The notes: generated by a model not told the origin, from the sequence alone. Shown: positions 7,568-16,654, counted from the stretch's first letter. The stretch is 64,000 nt of DNA from Proteiniclasticum sp043951855 (GCF_043951855.1 NZ_JBINJW010000005.1:77745-141744); one strand, 5' to 3'. A program made the numbers and translations.

Positions 7568-10500
7568 ATGTTTTCGAAATACAGCGTAAAAAAACCATAT
7601 ACCGTAGTGGTGGCGGTGATACTCACCATTGTACTTGGTGTGATTTCATTTATGGGCATGAAGACCGATCTTCTGCCCACCATAGATCTGCCTTATGTAG
7701 TCGTCATCACGCCCTATCCAGGTGCAAGTCCTGAGAAGGTGGAGCAGCTGGTCACAAGGCCCATGGAGGCGGCACTGGGTACGTCCAGTGGACTGAGCAG
7801 CATACAGTCCGTTTCCAGTGAGAACTCCAGCATGATCTTCATGGAGTATGTCCAGGGAACCAACATGGACAGTGCCATGATCGAGCTCTCAGGAAGCATC
7901 GACCAGGTGAAAGGATCCATGGACGAAGGCATCGGGTCTCCGATTCTCATGAAGATCAGCCCGGATATGCTGCCTATTTTTGTCGCCAGTGTAGATGTGG
8001 AAGGTATGGAGCTGGATGAGCTTTCAGAATTCGCAGAAGAAGTGGTTATGCCTTCCTTTGAAAGACAGGAAGGTGTGGCGGCTGTCACTGGAAGTGGACT
8101 TGTAGAATCAAGACTGGAGATTTCACTTGTGCCGGAAAAGATTGCAGCCCTCAATGAAAAAGTGAAAGGCAATATCCAGACGGAACTTGCCAAAGCGGAA
8201 AATGAGCTGAAGGATGCACAGGAAGCCCTGGCATCCGGTCAGAAGACTCTGGCAACAGAATCCACGAACCAGAAGGAGCAGATTGCAAAAGCAAGTACCG
8301 AACTCAACAGTGCCATGGGGAATCTCAATGCCCTGCTGGCAGAAGAAGCAAGTCTTACCGCGGAAAAAGCGGCGCTGGAAGCGGCGAGAGAACAGCTTGG
8401 CAGCATTCTGGACATGAATGCCGTATTTGAAAGCATCTTCCCGGATGGTGCGGAAAACCTCACGCCGGAGGATTTTCAGGCCATTCTCGACAGTATCCAG
8501 TCAGGAGTTCCTGAAAATATGGAAGGAATGACTCAGGAAGGAGCTGCGCAGCTTTCAGAACAGGCTGCGGAAGCCATCAAGACGCTGATTGCAGTGGAAC
8601 TGGATCTTCAGAGCATAAACATCAGGCAGATGACCTTAAATGCCATGAAGCCACAGCTGGAGAGTGGACTGAATGAAGCGAAGAGTGCTTATGAGCAGCT
8701 GGAAGCGGGTAAGATCACCATGGCGGTGGAGCTGGCCAAAGCCGAAGTCCAGATGCAGAACGGTATGACGGAACTGGATAAAGGGCTGGCCACTTTTGAA
8801 GAATCCAAAGAGGAAGCGCTGAGCAGCGCTGACCTTACCAACATACTGACAGAAGAGATGATCTCCAACATACTGAAGGCGCAGAACTTCAGTATGCCTG
8901 CAGGATACATCGCCGAGGGAGATGATCAGATTCTCGTCAAAGTGGGAGACAATTTCGAAGAACCACAGGAAATCGACAGTCTTGTTCTGTTCAGCATGGA
9001 GCCCATCGGGGATATCTACCTCAATGAAGTGGCTGAAGTGGGCAAGAAAGACAATTCTGATGAACTTTATACCAAGGTCAATGGAAACAACGGTGTTCTT
9101 CTGACATTCCAGAAGCAGAGTACTTCCTCCACGGCGGAGGTCTCCGATGCCATAGAAGCTGAAATCGAGAGACTGGAAGCAGAGAACGAGGGGCTCAGCA
9201 TCACACCGATGATGGACCAGGGAGACTATATCGACATGATCACAAGCAGCGTCATGCAGAATCTTCTTTTCGGAGGACTTCTTGCGATTCTGGTACTGAT
9301 CATCTTCTTAAGAGACCTGAAACCGACCTTCGTCATCGCACTGAGTATTCCCATCAGTCTGACCTTTGCAGTGGTGCTGATGTATTTCAGTAATGTTACC
9401 CTTAATGTGATCTCCCTGTCGGGTCTTGCCTTGGGAGTAGGTATGCTGGTGGACAACAGTATCGTTGTCATCGAGAACATCTACAGACTCCGTAAAGAGG
9501 GGATGCCTGCTGATGAGGCAGCCATTCAGGGTGCGAAAGAAGTTTCCGGAGCGATTTTCGCTTCCACCTTGACAACCATTTCCGTCTTCCTTCCCATCGT
9601 ATTCACGGAAGGGATTTCAAGGCAGCTCTTCACGGATATGGGGCTGACCATAGCCTATAGCCTGGTAGCCAGCCTTATTGTGGCACTGACACTGGTTCCA
9701 TCCATGGGTGCCACGCTTCTTCGAAAAACCAGCGAGAAGCCGCACAAGTGGTTTGATGGAACAACACGCGCCTACGAGAAGGCGCTGTCCGTGGCGCTGA
9801 GATTCAAGCCCCTGGTGATTCTTTTCGCTGTGGGCATGCTGGGTCTGAGCATTTTCGGGGTCACTCGAATCGGTACAGCATTCATTCCAGAAGTGGATTC
9901 CCCTCAGATGTCTGCGACCTATGAAGCGCCGGACGGTCTGAAGACCAGTGAAGTGAATGCGCTGAATGATGAAGTGGTGGAGAAGATTCTATCCATAGAA
10001 GCGGTGGAGACTGTTGGCGTCATGCGTGGCGGCGGAGCAGGCTTCATGGGATTCGGCGGAGGCGGAGGAATGCAGGGTGCAGATGCAAGCACATTCTATA
10101 TTCTTCTGAAGGACGACAGAGAAATGACCAACCGTGACGTGGAAAGAATGATCTATGAAGTGACGGAAGACATGGGTGGAGAAGTCGCCGTATCCGCATC
10201 CAATATGGATCTGTCTGCCCTAGGCGGCAGCGGTATTCAGGTGCAGATCAAGGGCTTCGACCTGGACACCATGGCTGACATCGCGAGAGATGCGGCAGCT
10301 CTTCTGGAAGAAACGGAAGGAACCGATGAGGTTACTACGGGCCTTGAAGATGCTGGAGAAGAAATCCGAATTGAAGTGAACAAGGACAAAGCCATTGTAG
10401 AGGGACTCACCGTGGCACAGGTGTTTGCGGAAGTATCCTCTGCCCTGAGCGAGGAAATCACTGCAACGCAGCTCACAGAGATGGGGACCAGTTACCCTGT

Positions 10501-11362
10501 GGTGCTTCTGAAGCCAAGTATGGAAGGCCTCTCAAGAGATACCATCGGAGACCTTTCCATGGATGTTACCTTACGAGATGGTACAGAAAAGACCATCATT
10601 CTGAAAGACATTGCCGACATTTCCGTGACGGAAAGCGTCATGTCCATAAGAAGAACGAATTCCAGCAGATACATGACGGTATCGGCCTCCATTGCTGACG
10701 GCTACAACATCGGCCTTGTGAGCAGAGACTTTGAGGATAAGCTGAGCAGCCTGGAAGTGCCGGAAGGATATGTGGTGACACTGGAAGGAGAGAACGAGAC
10801 CATCCAGGACACCATGGGAGATCTGATCATCATGATTCTTCTGGCCATTGTGTTCATCTATCTCATCATGGTGGCGCAGTTCCAGAATCTTCTGTCCCCG
10901 TTCATTGTACTGTTTACACTGCCACTGGCCTTTACAGGCGGATTCCTCTTGCTGTACATCCTGGGGATGGAGCTTTCGGTCATATCGATGCTCGGATTCC
11001 TGGTACTGGCTGGCGTTGTCGTCAACAACGGTATCGTGTTCGTGGATTATGTGAATCAGCTGAGAGAAAGAGGCTATACCAAGCGGGAAGCACTGCTTAA
11101 GGCTGGTACCACAAGACTGCGTCCCATTGTCATGACTGCCCTCACCACGGTCCTAGCTATGGCTACACTTGCCATGGGCTACGGAAGCGGTGCGGAAATG
11201 ATGCAGCCCATGGCCGTGGTTACGGTGGGTGGACTCTCCTATGCGACACTTCTGACACTCTTCATCGTTCCGGTTCTCTATGACATCTTAAACAGAGAAA
11301 AAAAGAGAGACATGGAGGAAGAGAACGGACCTGCTCCTAAAGAGGAGGGTACTCATGCATAA
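7568..11362 (+). CDS. RND family efflux transporter (AcrB/SwrC-like) with docking-domain coiled-coil insertion
   Basis: A 1264-residue RND pump. It shows the N-terminal TM1 followed by DLLPTIDLPYVVVITPYPGASPEKVEQLVTRP, the large porter loops, and two blocks of six membrane helices with conserved GLALGVGMLVDNSIVVIENI (first half) and LGFLVLAGVVVNNGIVFVDYVN (second half). Typical HAE-type RND proteins have about 1020-1060 residues. The excess is a helical stretch at residues ~195-427 inserted between the SLVPEKIAAL segment and the downstream AQNFSMPAG segment, the docking-domain position by analogy with AcrB. A glycine-rich loop lies near residues 820-838. Likely role: proton-driven export of amphiphiles or drugs. 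No membrane-fusion protein is encoded nearby. GAGGAGG precedes the ATG. Confidence 0.9.
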   Translation: MFSKYSVKKPYTVVVAVILTIVLGVISFMGMKTDLLPTIDLPYVVVITPYPGASPEKVEQLVTRPMEAALGTSSGLSSIQSVSSENSSMIFMEYVQGTNMDSAMIELSGSIDQVKGSMDEGIGSPILMKISPDMLPIFVASVDVEGMELDELSEFAEEVVMPSFERQEGVAAVTGSGLVESRLEISLVPEKIAALNEKVKGNIQTELAKAENELKDAQEALASGQKTLATESTNQKEQIAKASTELNSAMGNLNALLAEEASLTAEKAALEAAREQLGSILDMNAVFESIFPDGAENLTPEDFQAILDSIQSGVPENMEGMTQEGAAQLSEQAAEAIKTLIAVELDLQSINIRQMTLNAMKPQLESGLNEAKSAYEQLEAGKITMAVELAKAEVQMQNGMTELDKGLATFEESKEEALSSADLTNILTEEMISNILKAQNFSMPAGYIAEGDDQILVKVGDNFEEPQEIDSLVLFSMEPIGDIYLNEVAEVGKKDNSDELYTKVNGNNGVLLTFQKQSTSSTAEVSDAIEAEIERLEAENEGLSITPMMDQGDYIDMITSSVMQNLLFGGLLAILVLIIFLRDLKPTFVIALSIPISLTFAVVLMYFSNVTLNVISLSGLALGVGMLVDNSIVVIENIYRLRKEGMPADEAAIQGAKEVSGAIFASTLTTISVFLPIVFTEGISRQLFTDMGLTIAYSLVASLIVALTLVPSMGATLLRKTSEKPHKWFDGTTRAYEKALSVALRFKPLVILFAVGMLGLSIFGVTRIGTAFIPEVDSPQMSATYEAPDGLKTSEVNALNDEVVEKILSIEAVETVGVMRGGGAGFMGFGGGGGMQGADASTFYILLKDDREMTNRDVERMIYEVTEDMGGEVAVSASNMDLSALGGSGIQVQIKGFDLDTMADIARDAAALLEETEGTDEVTTGLEDAGEEIRIEVNKDKAIVEGLTVAQVFAEVSSALSEEITATQLTEMGTSYPVVLLKPSMEGLSRDTIGDLSMDVTLRDGTEKTIILKDIADISVTESVMSIRRTNSSRYMTVSASIADGYNIGLVSRDFEDKLSSLEVPEGYVVTLEGENETIQDTMGDLIIMILLAIVFIYLIMVAQFQNLLSPFIVLFTLPLAFTGGFLLLYILGMELSVISMLGFLVLAGVVVNNGIVFVDYVNQLRERGYTKREALLKAGTTRLRPIVMTALTTVLAMATLAMGYGSGAEMMQPMAVVTVGGLSYATLLTLFIVPVLYDILNREKKRDMEEENGPAPKEEGTHA

Positions 11363-12005
11363 TACGGAGAAGTACACACAAAAGCAGATCCTGATCTTTG
11401 AAGGGGTCATGACCCTTCTTAGAGAAGGAAGACAGATTCACGAATTGAAAGTGGCGGATATCGCAGAATCCTGCGGTATGGGAAAAAGTACAGCCTATGA
11501 ATATTTTTCAAGCAAGGAAGAGATTATAAGAGAAGCTCTGGGCTATCACCTGAAGCAGAGCTTCATGCAGCTTACGGAGTTTGTGTTCAAGGAAACCACC
11601 TTCAAAGGGATGGCAAGAAATGCACTGGACTATCTGGAAAAGAGTCTGGAAGAACGATTCACCGGTATTTTTCTCATGCTGCTTACAGAGAAGCATGAGA
11701 AAATGAAAAGCGGATCCTACATGGATGAAAACATGCAAATGAAAATGGAGAGCATTGTTCTCTACCAGATCGAGCGTGCCATGATCCGAGGCAAAGAGGA
11801 AGGTCAGATCGGAGAAGAGATGACCCTTGAAGATGTGAGGATGACGACTTTCGGATTCTTCACAGCTTATGTCCATGAACTTGTACAGCTGAAAATGACA
11901 GAGTGCAGAGTGCAGAGGCCGGAGCTTACCGAGAGTCAGGCGAGAGAAGAGATTGCTGTCTTAAAGGACAGAACACTGAAGCTTTTATTGAAGACGCTGC
12001 ACTGA
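11355..12005 (+). CDS. TetR family transcriptional repressor of the RND pump
   Basis: A 216-residue regulator whose N-terminal helix-turn-helix (LKVADIAESCGMGKSTAYEYFSSKEEIIREAL) is typical of TetR. The C-terminal ligand domain is helical and not recognisable further. The start overlaps the pump stop by 8 bp, and AGGAGGG lies upstream inside the pump gene, so pump and regulator are co-transcribed. It probably binds the CCGACCG/CGGTCGG palindrome ahead of the operon and releases it on binding a pump substrate, giving negative feedback. Confidence 0.85.
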   Translation: MHNTEKYTQKQILIFEGVMTLLREGRQIHELKVADIAESCGMGKSTAYEYFSSKEEIIREALGYHLKQSFMQLTEFVFKETTFKGMARNALDYLEKSLEERFTGIFLMLLTEKHEKMKSGSYMDENMQMKMESIVLYQIERAMIRGKEEGQIGEEMTLEDVRMTTFGFFTAYVHELVQLKMTECRVQRPELTESQAREEIAVLKDRTLKLLLKTLH

Positions 12006-12038
12006 TTGAAGCTCTACAGTAAACATAGGAATTCAGAT

Positions 12039-12090
12039 AAAGAGCCCCATCAGAAGATCAGTTACTGGTCTTCTGATGGGGCTCTTTCAT
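12039..12090 (+). terminator. Strong intrinsic terminator, probably bidirectional
   Basis: A 19-bp perfect stem (12039-12057 with 12069-12087, core GAGCCCCATCAG), with an A-run on the left and TTT on the right. It sits between the plus-strand TetR gene and the convergent LysR gene. Confidence 0.85.
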
Positions 12091-12143
12091 GTAATAAAAC
12101 AGATATTAAAGGTGAGGTTTCATAACAACGAATGTTAGTGCTT

Positions 12144-13046
12144 TCAGTCCAGTTTCTTCTTGAAATAGAACTTGAAATAATCAATCAGATAATTCTGTGC
12201 TGAGGTATAATTAATTCTCTTTCGCCAGAAGAATGATATTTTCCATGGAACAGGTTCTGTAAATGGAGTAGCTTTTATACCTTTCATATTGAACAGATTC
12301 TGAATCGCAATGGGGAGGAATGTTATTGTATCCTGATCCTTAATGCTTGCAAAAAGGTAATCCCAGGAGGACGCAGTCAACATGCTTTTGACCTTTACAT
12401 TGTTTTCAGACAAGTGATTCTGGAAGATATGATGTGCAGAATAGGTATCGTCAACGATGGCTATATCCTTATTCTCCAGATCTGTCCAATGAATTGACTT
12501 TTTCGACGCTAGTTCATTATTTCTTGACATGTATAGAGCAAATTCACTAAGATGAATGTCTATAAAATTGAAATGATCATCCTGATACAAGTTTGAATCA
12601 ACGAGAATAGCAAAGTTGATTTTCTCATTTTTCATCATTTCTTCCAATGTATGTCCGCCATATTCCAGAACAGTAACTTTGACCTGATCATTTTTGGATT
12701 TGATTTTATTGAGAAAGTCAGTGAATAAAGTCGTAATCACAAGAGGCGGGATACCTAAAACAACTTCTCCTTCCTCACTTCTGGAACGAAGTTCTATGAT
12801 TCCCATTAGTTCATCATATTCGGAGAGGACTCTCTTCGCATGGTCATAAATGATCTGACCATCGACGGTGAGATGAGAGAGTCTGCCTTTATGACGCTCA
12901 AAAATCATAAAATTTACAGTAGCTTCCATCTGAGAGACAGATTTGCTGAGAGCTGGTTGAGATATAAAAAGTTCTTTTGAGGCTTGAGTGATGTTAAAAC
13001 CATTTTCTACAATAGCCACGAGATATTTCAGTTGAAGTATATTCAT
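12144..13046 (-). CDS. LysR family transcriptional regulator
   Basis: A 300-residue LysR regulator with an N-terminal HTH (LQLKYLVAIVENGFNITQASKELFISQPALSKSVSQME) and a C-terminal periplasmic-binding-like effector domain (LGIPPLVITTLFTDFLNKIKSKNDQVKVTVLEYGG). The ATG ending at 13046 is preferred to the longer frame because GGGAGGT lies just ahead of it. It is divergent from the CoA-transferase/3-hydroxybutyrate genes. Two ATAAnC-N3-GnTTAT boxes (T-N11-A, the usual LysR form) at 13236 and 15876 mark its likely targets. Effector unknown; an organic acid such as 3-hydroxybutyrate or acetoacetate is a reasonable guess. Confidence 0.88.
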   Translation of the reverse strand: MNILQLKYLVAIVENGFNITQASKELFISQPALSKSVSQMEATVNFMIFERHKGRLSHLTVDGQIIYDHAKRVLSEYDELMGIIELRSRSEEGEVVLGIPPLVITTLFTDFLNKIKSKNDQVKVTVLEYGGHTLEEMMKNEKINFAILVDSNLYQDDHFNFIDIHLSEFALYMSRNNELASKKSIHWTDLENKDIAIVDDTYSAHHIFQNHLSENNVKVKSMLTASSWDYLFASIKDQDTITFLPIAIQNLFNMKGIKATPFTEPVPWKISFFWRKRINYTSAQNYLIDYFKFYFKKKLD

Positions 13047-13235
13047 AATCAGTACCTCCCGTTGTCTTGATTTATAATTGCATATTATCGTTTGATGCAT
13101 GAGTCTGTTTTTCAGTGAGCAGCAAAATTTGTGAATCACAGAGGATCACCACCCGCTTTCAATCAAACAATCATTATATTTTCTTTCGTGGAAAAGAGAT
13201 TTTTGATAAAAATCTAATTAAAATCAGTATATACC

Positions 13236-13319
13236 ATAAGCATTGGTTATGGAAAGATGAAATTTTAGTATTAGACGAATATTCAGAAAAAAGGTTTAAT
13301 GATTGTGAAAGCGTTTACG
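13236..13319 (+). promoter_or_regulatory. Control cassette copy 1: LysR box, promoter, cre-like site
   Basis: The LysR-type box ATAAGCATTGGTTAT (13236-13250) is followed by a -35-like TAGACG (13272-13277), 17 bp, a -10-like TTTAAT (13295-13300) and TGAAAGCGTTTACG (13306-13319). The last matches the CcpA cre consensus TGWAANCGNTNWCA except at the final base. The same order and spacing recur at 15876-15959. The rest of the 13047-13398 gap holds only the LysR gene's upstream region and the GGGAGG ribosome-binding site of the next gene. Confidence 0.65.
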
Positions 13320-13398
13320 ATAAATATTGAAGTCGGGAGAATGAATCAGTTGATATTATGAAGAATACACTTGATGAAATTCCCAGGAGGGAAGCAAA

Positions 13399-14118
13399 AT
13401 GGAAAAGAATACTGCAGCAAAGTTTATCGCTAAAAGAATCGCAGGAGATCTCGAGTATGGTTCAGTAGTAAATCTTGGTATAGGACTTCCAACTTCTGTA
13501 TCTGATTATATTTCTGATGATATGGAGGTCGTGATGCATGCTGAAAATGGCGTGGTTGGCATGGGTTCTGGCACCTCTCTTGACGAGATATATAATAATG
13601 CCTCCAATAGAGGATATGCTGTTAGTGAGGTAACTGCTCTTCTTATTAATGCAGGTTCTACGAAGGCTGGAATACTAAGAGGGGCATCTTTCTTCGACAG
13701 CAGTGCGTCATTTGGCTTGATTCGCGGAGGTCATGTGGATGTGACTGTACTTGGCACCATGGAAGTGGACCAGGAGGGGAATATTGCAAACTGGATGATT
13801 CCGGGTCAGAAGCTCAATGGAATGGGTGGAGCAATGGATCTCTGTGTTGGCGCAAAAAAAGTCTTTATTGCTACCTATCATCAGACAAAAGGAAAGCCTA
13901 AGCTTCTGAAGAAATGCAGACTTCCACTGACAGCCAGGGGCGTTGTCACAACAATTTATACGGAGATGGGCGTTTTTGATGTGAATTCTGAAGGACTCAG
14001 AGTAAGAGAATACAATCCGCAATTTACTCTTTCAGAAATTCGGGATGCTACAGAAGCAGAGCTCATCATAGACGATCATGTTAAGAAAACACCTGATTAT
14101 TATTTTGAAAATCTATGA
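13399..14118 (+). CDS. CoA-transferase subunit B (AtoA/ScoB-like), orphan copy
   Basis: A 239-residue class I CoA-transferase beta subunit with AAKFIAKRIAGDLEYGSVVNLGIGLPTSVSDYI and the catalytic-Glu motif AENGVVGMG. Family enzymes move CoA between acyl groups (for example acetoacetate and acetyl- or succinyl-CoA) and need an alpha subunit. No alpha gene is adjacent here; the next one is at 15998, followed by a second, very similar beta subunit at 16654. This copy could pair with that alpha subunit to change specificity, or be a relic of duplication; the frame is intact. It shares a leader with the Na+ symporter downstream. Confidence 0.85.
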   Translation: MEKNTAAKFIAKRIAGDLEYGSVVNLGIGLPTSVSDYISDDMEVVMHAENGVVGMGSGTSLDEIYNNASNRGYAVSEVTALLINAGSTKAGILRGASFFDSSASFGLIRGGHVDVTVLGTMEVDQEGNIANWMIPGQKLNGMGGAMDLCVGAKKVFIATYHQTKGKPKLLKKCRLPLTARGVVTTIYTEMGVFDVNSEGLRVREYNPQFTLSEIRDATEAELIIDDHVKKTPDYYFENL

Positions 14119-14175
14119 TTGATGATGATTTTCACAGCTACAGCAAATGAAATATGAATACGAAAGGAGAAAAGT

Positions 14176-15648
14176 ATGAACGGGAACTTATTAGCACTAT
14201 TAGTTATTGTTGTGTATGTTATTGCATTATTTGCGTTTGCGTATTACGCAAGAATCAGACAGAAGAAAATGGAGATGGGGAAGGAGGAAAATGCAGAAAG
14301 TTACCTTCTGGCTGGAAGATCCTTTGGTCCGTATCTTGTCATGTTTACCCTTATCGGGTCAGCCATTGGAGCAAATGGAACCGTTGGTATCGCACAGAAC
14401 GGATATAAGTTCGGAATTTCTGCCGGATGGTATGATGGTGCTTTTGGAATAGGTATTATTATTACGGCATTATTGTTTATTAAAAAACTGAGGAAAATGA
14501 ATATCACTACCGTCACGGAAGTCTATGGAGACTATTATGGGGAATCCACCAGAGCATTAGTCTCTGTCGGACAGATCTTCATGATCTATACCATCATGGT
14601 TGCACAGTTTGTTGCTGGAGGATCTATTCTGAATAGCCTGATGCCTGAATATTTCTCCTTTAATGGAGGAATGCTTGTTTCAGCTGTCCTTTTCATTGGA
14701 ATTACACTCATCGGAGGGCTCTCCTCCGCTGGAGTCACCAATGTTGTAAATATCGTGTTTCTTTATGTGTCTGTAGCTGTGGCGGTAATTTTTGCTGTGA
14801 ATAATATCGGAGGAATGGAGAACCTGCTTTCCAGTCTACCAGACCGGGAACTCTTTACGCATCCTACGAAAGGACTTTCGTTAGGCATAACGATATCCTA
14901 TCTTGCACTGTTTCTTGTTAATGTACCCACTGGTACAGCCACCATACAGATGGCTTTCTCCGCAAAGACTGAGAAGGCGGCTTTCTGGGGATATATAGGA
15001 GCGGGGCTTCTGGTGCTTCCATTTGGTTTTTTCACAGCACTACTTGGAATGGCTGCGGCGATAGAGTTTCCTGGTCTTGAAAACAGTGCTTCGGCTCTAC
15101 CGATGCTTGTGACGACATTTCCACCTCTGGTGGCAGGATTTATACTGGCGGGTTTATGGGCGTCAATTATTTCTTCAGCCACAACCTATATCCTCGGGGG
15201 TTCTGCATTATTTGTCAATGATGTCTATAGGAATCTCGCGAAGGGAAAAAGAAACAACAGGAAAGAGTTACTGATTTCCAAGCTGGTAGGACTTGTATTT
15301 GCTTTAGTGTCTCTGTTTACAGCATTCTATGTAAGAAGTCTTCTGCAGTTTACAACATTAGGATTATCCCTATCTGTAGGATACTTCATCATTCTCATCG
15401 GATCACTGTATCTGCCAAAAACAGCGAAGAAGTCCACCGCAAATGTTGTGCTTCTGGTGAGCTTTGCAAATATAGTACTATGGCTTCTTATACCATCGTT
15501 AGCATCAGTTCTCCCACATGTTGTATTTCTACACCTGATCACATGCCCAATTGCATATCTGCTAGTTATGCTGCTGGATAAGAGACCTGCTTACTTCAGA
15601 ACTTCTGCCTACACAGAAAAATACGGTAAGAAATCAGCAGTTTCATAA
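14176..15648 (+). CDS. Sodium:solute symporter (SSS) family transporter
   Basis: A 490-residue membrane protein with about 12-13 hydrophobic segments. The SSS hallmarks are YLLAGRSFGPYLVMFTLIGSAIGANGTVGIAQNGYKFGISAGWYDG near the N-terminus, TVTEVYGDYYG and, later, GLWASIISSATTYILGGSALFVNDVYR. Such proteins couple Na+ entry to uptake of sugars, amino acids or carboxylates. Context with a CoA-transferase subunit and a LysR/cre control cassette points to a short-chain carboxylate, but the sequence does not prove it. GAAAGGAG precedes the ATG. Confidence 0.88.
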   Translation: MNGNLLALLVIVVYVIALFAFAYYARIRQKKMEMGKEENAESYLLAGRSFGPYLVMFTLIGSAIGANGTVGIAQNGYKFGISAGWYDGAFGIGIIITALLFIKKLRKMNITTVTEVYGDYYGESTRALVSVGQIFMIYTIMVAQFVAGGSILNSLMPEYFSFNGGMLVSAVLFIGITLIGGLSSAGVTNVVNIVFLYVSVAVAVIFAVNNIGGMENLLSSLPDRELFTHPTKGLSLGITISYLALFLVNVPTGTATIQMAFSAKTEKAAFWGYIGAGLLVLPFGFFTALLGMAAAIEFPGLENSASALPMLVTTFPPLVAGFILAGLWASIISSATTYILGGSALFVNDVYRNLAKGKRNNRKELLISKLVGLVFALVSLFTAFYVRSLLQFTTLGLSLSVGYFIILIGSLYLPKTAKKSTANVVLLVSFANIVLWLLIPSLASVLPHVVFLHLITCPIAYLLVMLLDKRPAYFRTSAYTEKYGKKSAVS

Positions 15649-15667
15649 ACATGTTACATCCTCAACG

Positions 15668-15702
15668 AAGGCGATCCATCAGTGATCGCCTTTATTTTTT
15701 TT
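15668..15702 (+). terminator. Intrinsic terminator after SSS symporter
   Basis: AAGGCGATC (15668-15676) pairs with GATCGCCTT (15684-15692), followed by TTATTTTTTTTT. Confidence 0.88.
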
Positions 15703-15875
15703 TGCTGATTGCAGTACTTAACGCGTGTGTAAGGAAGGTGGAAGTTTCTATAATAACCGTATAAATCTCAGTAATGGGTAATAACTGGAGATATTACGAC
15801 ATTCTAAATCTGAAGCCCTAAAGAGATGAACAATTTGATGATTTGTCAATGATAAAATTGATTATTTTTATCAAC

Positions 15876-15959
15876 ATAACCCGAGGTTATGGATAGATGA
15901 GTTTTGTAAAGTAGACGATTACAGAACTGAATGGTTATATAGAACTGTAAGCGTTTTCG
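15876..15959 (+). promoter_or_regulatory. Control cassette copy 2: LysR box, promoter, cre-like site
   Basis: Perfect dyad ATAACCCGAGGTTAT (15876-15890), TAGACG (15912-15917), 17 bp, TTATAT (15935-15940) and TGTAAGCGTTTTCG (15946-15959, cre-like). Every element lies exactly 2640 bp from its counterpart in copy 1, with no insertion or deletion across about 85 bp. It drives the main 3-hydroxybutyrate operon. The rest of the 15649-15997 gap holds the preceding terminator and the AAAGGAGG site of the next gene. Confidence 0.7.
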
Positions 15960-15997
15960 GGTTATAGCGAAACTTCTAGTTTAAAGGAGGAATAATT

Positions 15998-16654
15998 TTG
16001 AACAAAGTAGTAACTTTGGAACAGGCAATTGAGAATATCAAAGACGGATCCACTATCATGATCAGTGGATTTGGAGGAAATGGTGCACCACATACGGTAA
16101 TAGACGCATTGGTGGAAAAGAATGTCAGGGATCTGACACTGATCTGCAACGACTCTGGTGTTAAGGATTTTGGGGCAGGAAGATTATTCACGAACAATCA
16201 GGTGAAGAAAGTCATCTGTTCCATTATAGGACCCAATCCTGTCTCAGTGGTGCAGCATGCAGAGGGCACTCTTGAAGTAGAGCTCTACCCGCAAGGAAGC
16301 CTGGCTGAAAAAATCAGAGCTGGCGGATATGGTCTAGGTGGTGTTCTGACGAAAGCAGGTCTGGGCACGCTGGTTGAAGAAGGAAAGCAGAAAGTAATGG
16401 TTCAAGGAGAAGAGTATCTTCTGGAAGAACCTTTAAAGGCAGAATTCGCATTAATATATGCTTCCATAGGGGATACAGCAGGAAACTGCAGATACTATGG
16501 ATCCGCTCATGCCCATGCGCCAAGTATGGCCGCTGCAGCAGATTACACAATCCTAGAAGTGGGTCAGCTTGTAGAACTTGGAGAAATTGAACCCCAGGAT
16601 ATTCATACACAACAGGTATTAGTAGATGCCGTAGTTGTAAAAGGAGGAAAATAA
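15998..16654 (+). CDS. atoD: CoA-transferase subunit A (AtoD/ScoA-like)
   Basis: A 218-residue class I CoA-transferase alpha subunit with the glycine-rich motif ISGFGGNGAPHTVIDAL and LYPQGSLAEKIRAGGYGLGGVLTKAGLGT. With the beta subunit it should activate acetoacetate (or another 3-oxo or short-chain acid) to its CoA ester. It starts with TTG behind AAAGGAGG. The stop TAA shares a base with the ATG of the beta subunit (TAATG). First gene of the main operon. Confidence 0.9.
   Translation: MNKVVTLEQAIENIKDGSTIMISGFGGNGAPHTVIDALVEKNVRDLTLICNDSGVKDFGAGRLFTNNQVKKVICSIIGPNPVSVVQHAEGTLEVELYPQGSLAEKIRAGGYGLGGVLTKAGLGTLVEEGKQKVMVQGEEYLLEEPLKAEFALIYASIGDTAGNCRYYGSAHAHAPSMAAAADYTILEVGQLVELGEIEPQDIHTQQVLVDAVVVKGGK

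Noticed and set aside
13115..13330. 71-residue plus-strand frame between LysR and CoA-transferase genes
   Set aside because: It has no ribosome-binding site, an unconvincing composition, and runs through the LysR box and cre-like site, which explain the sequence better.
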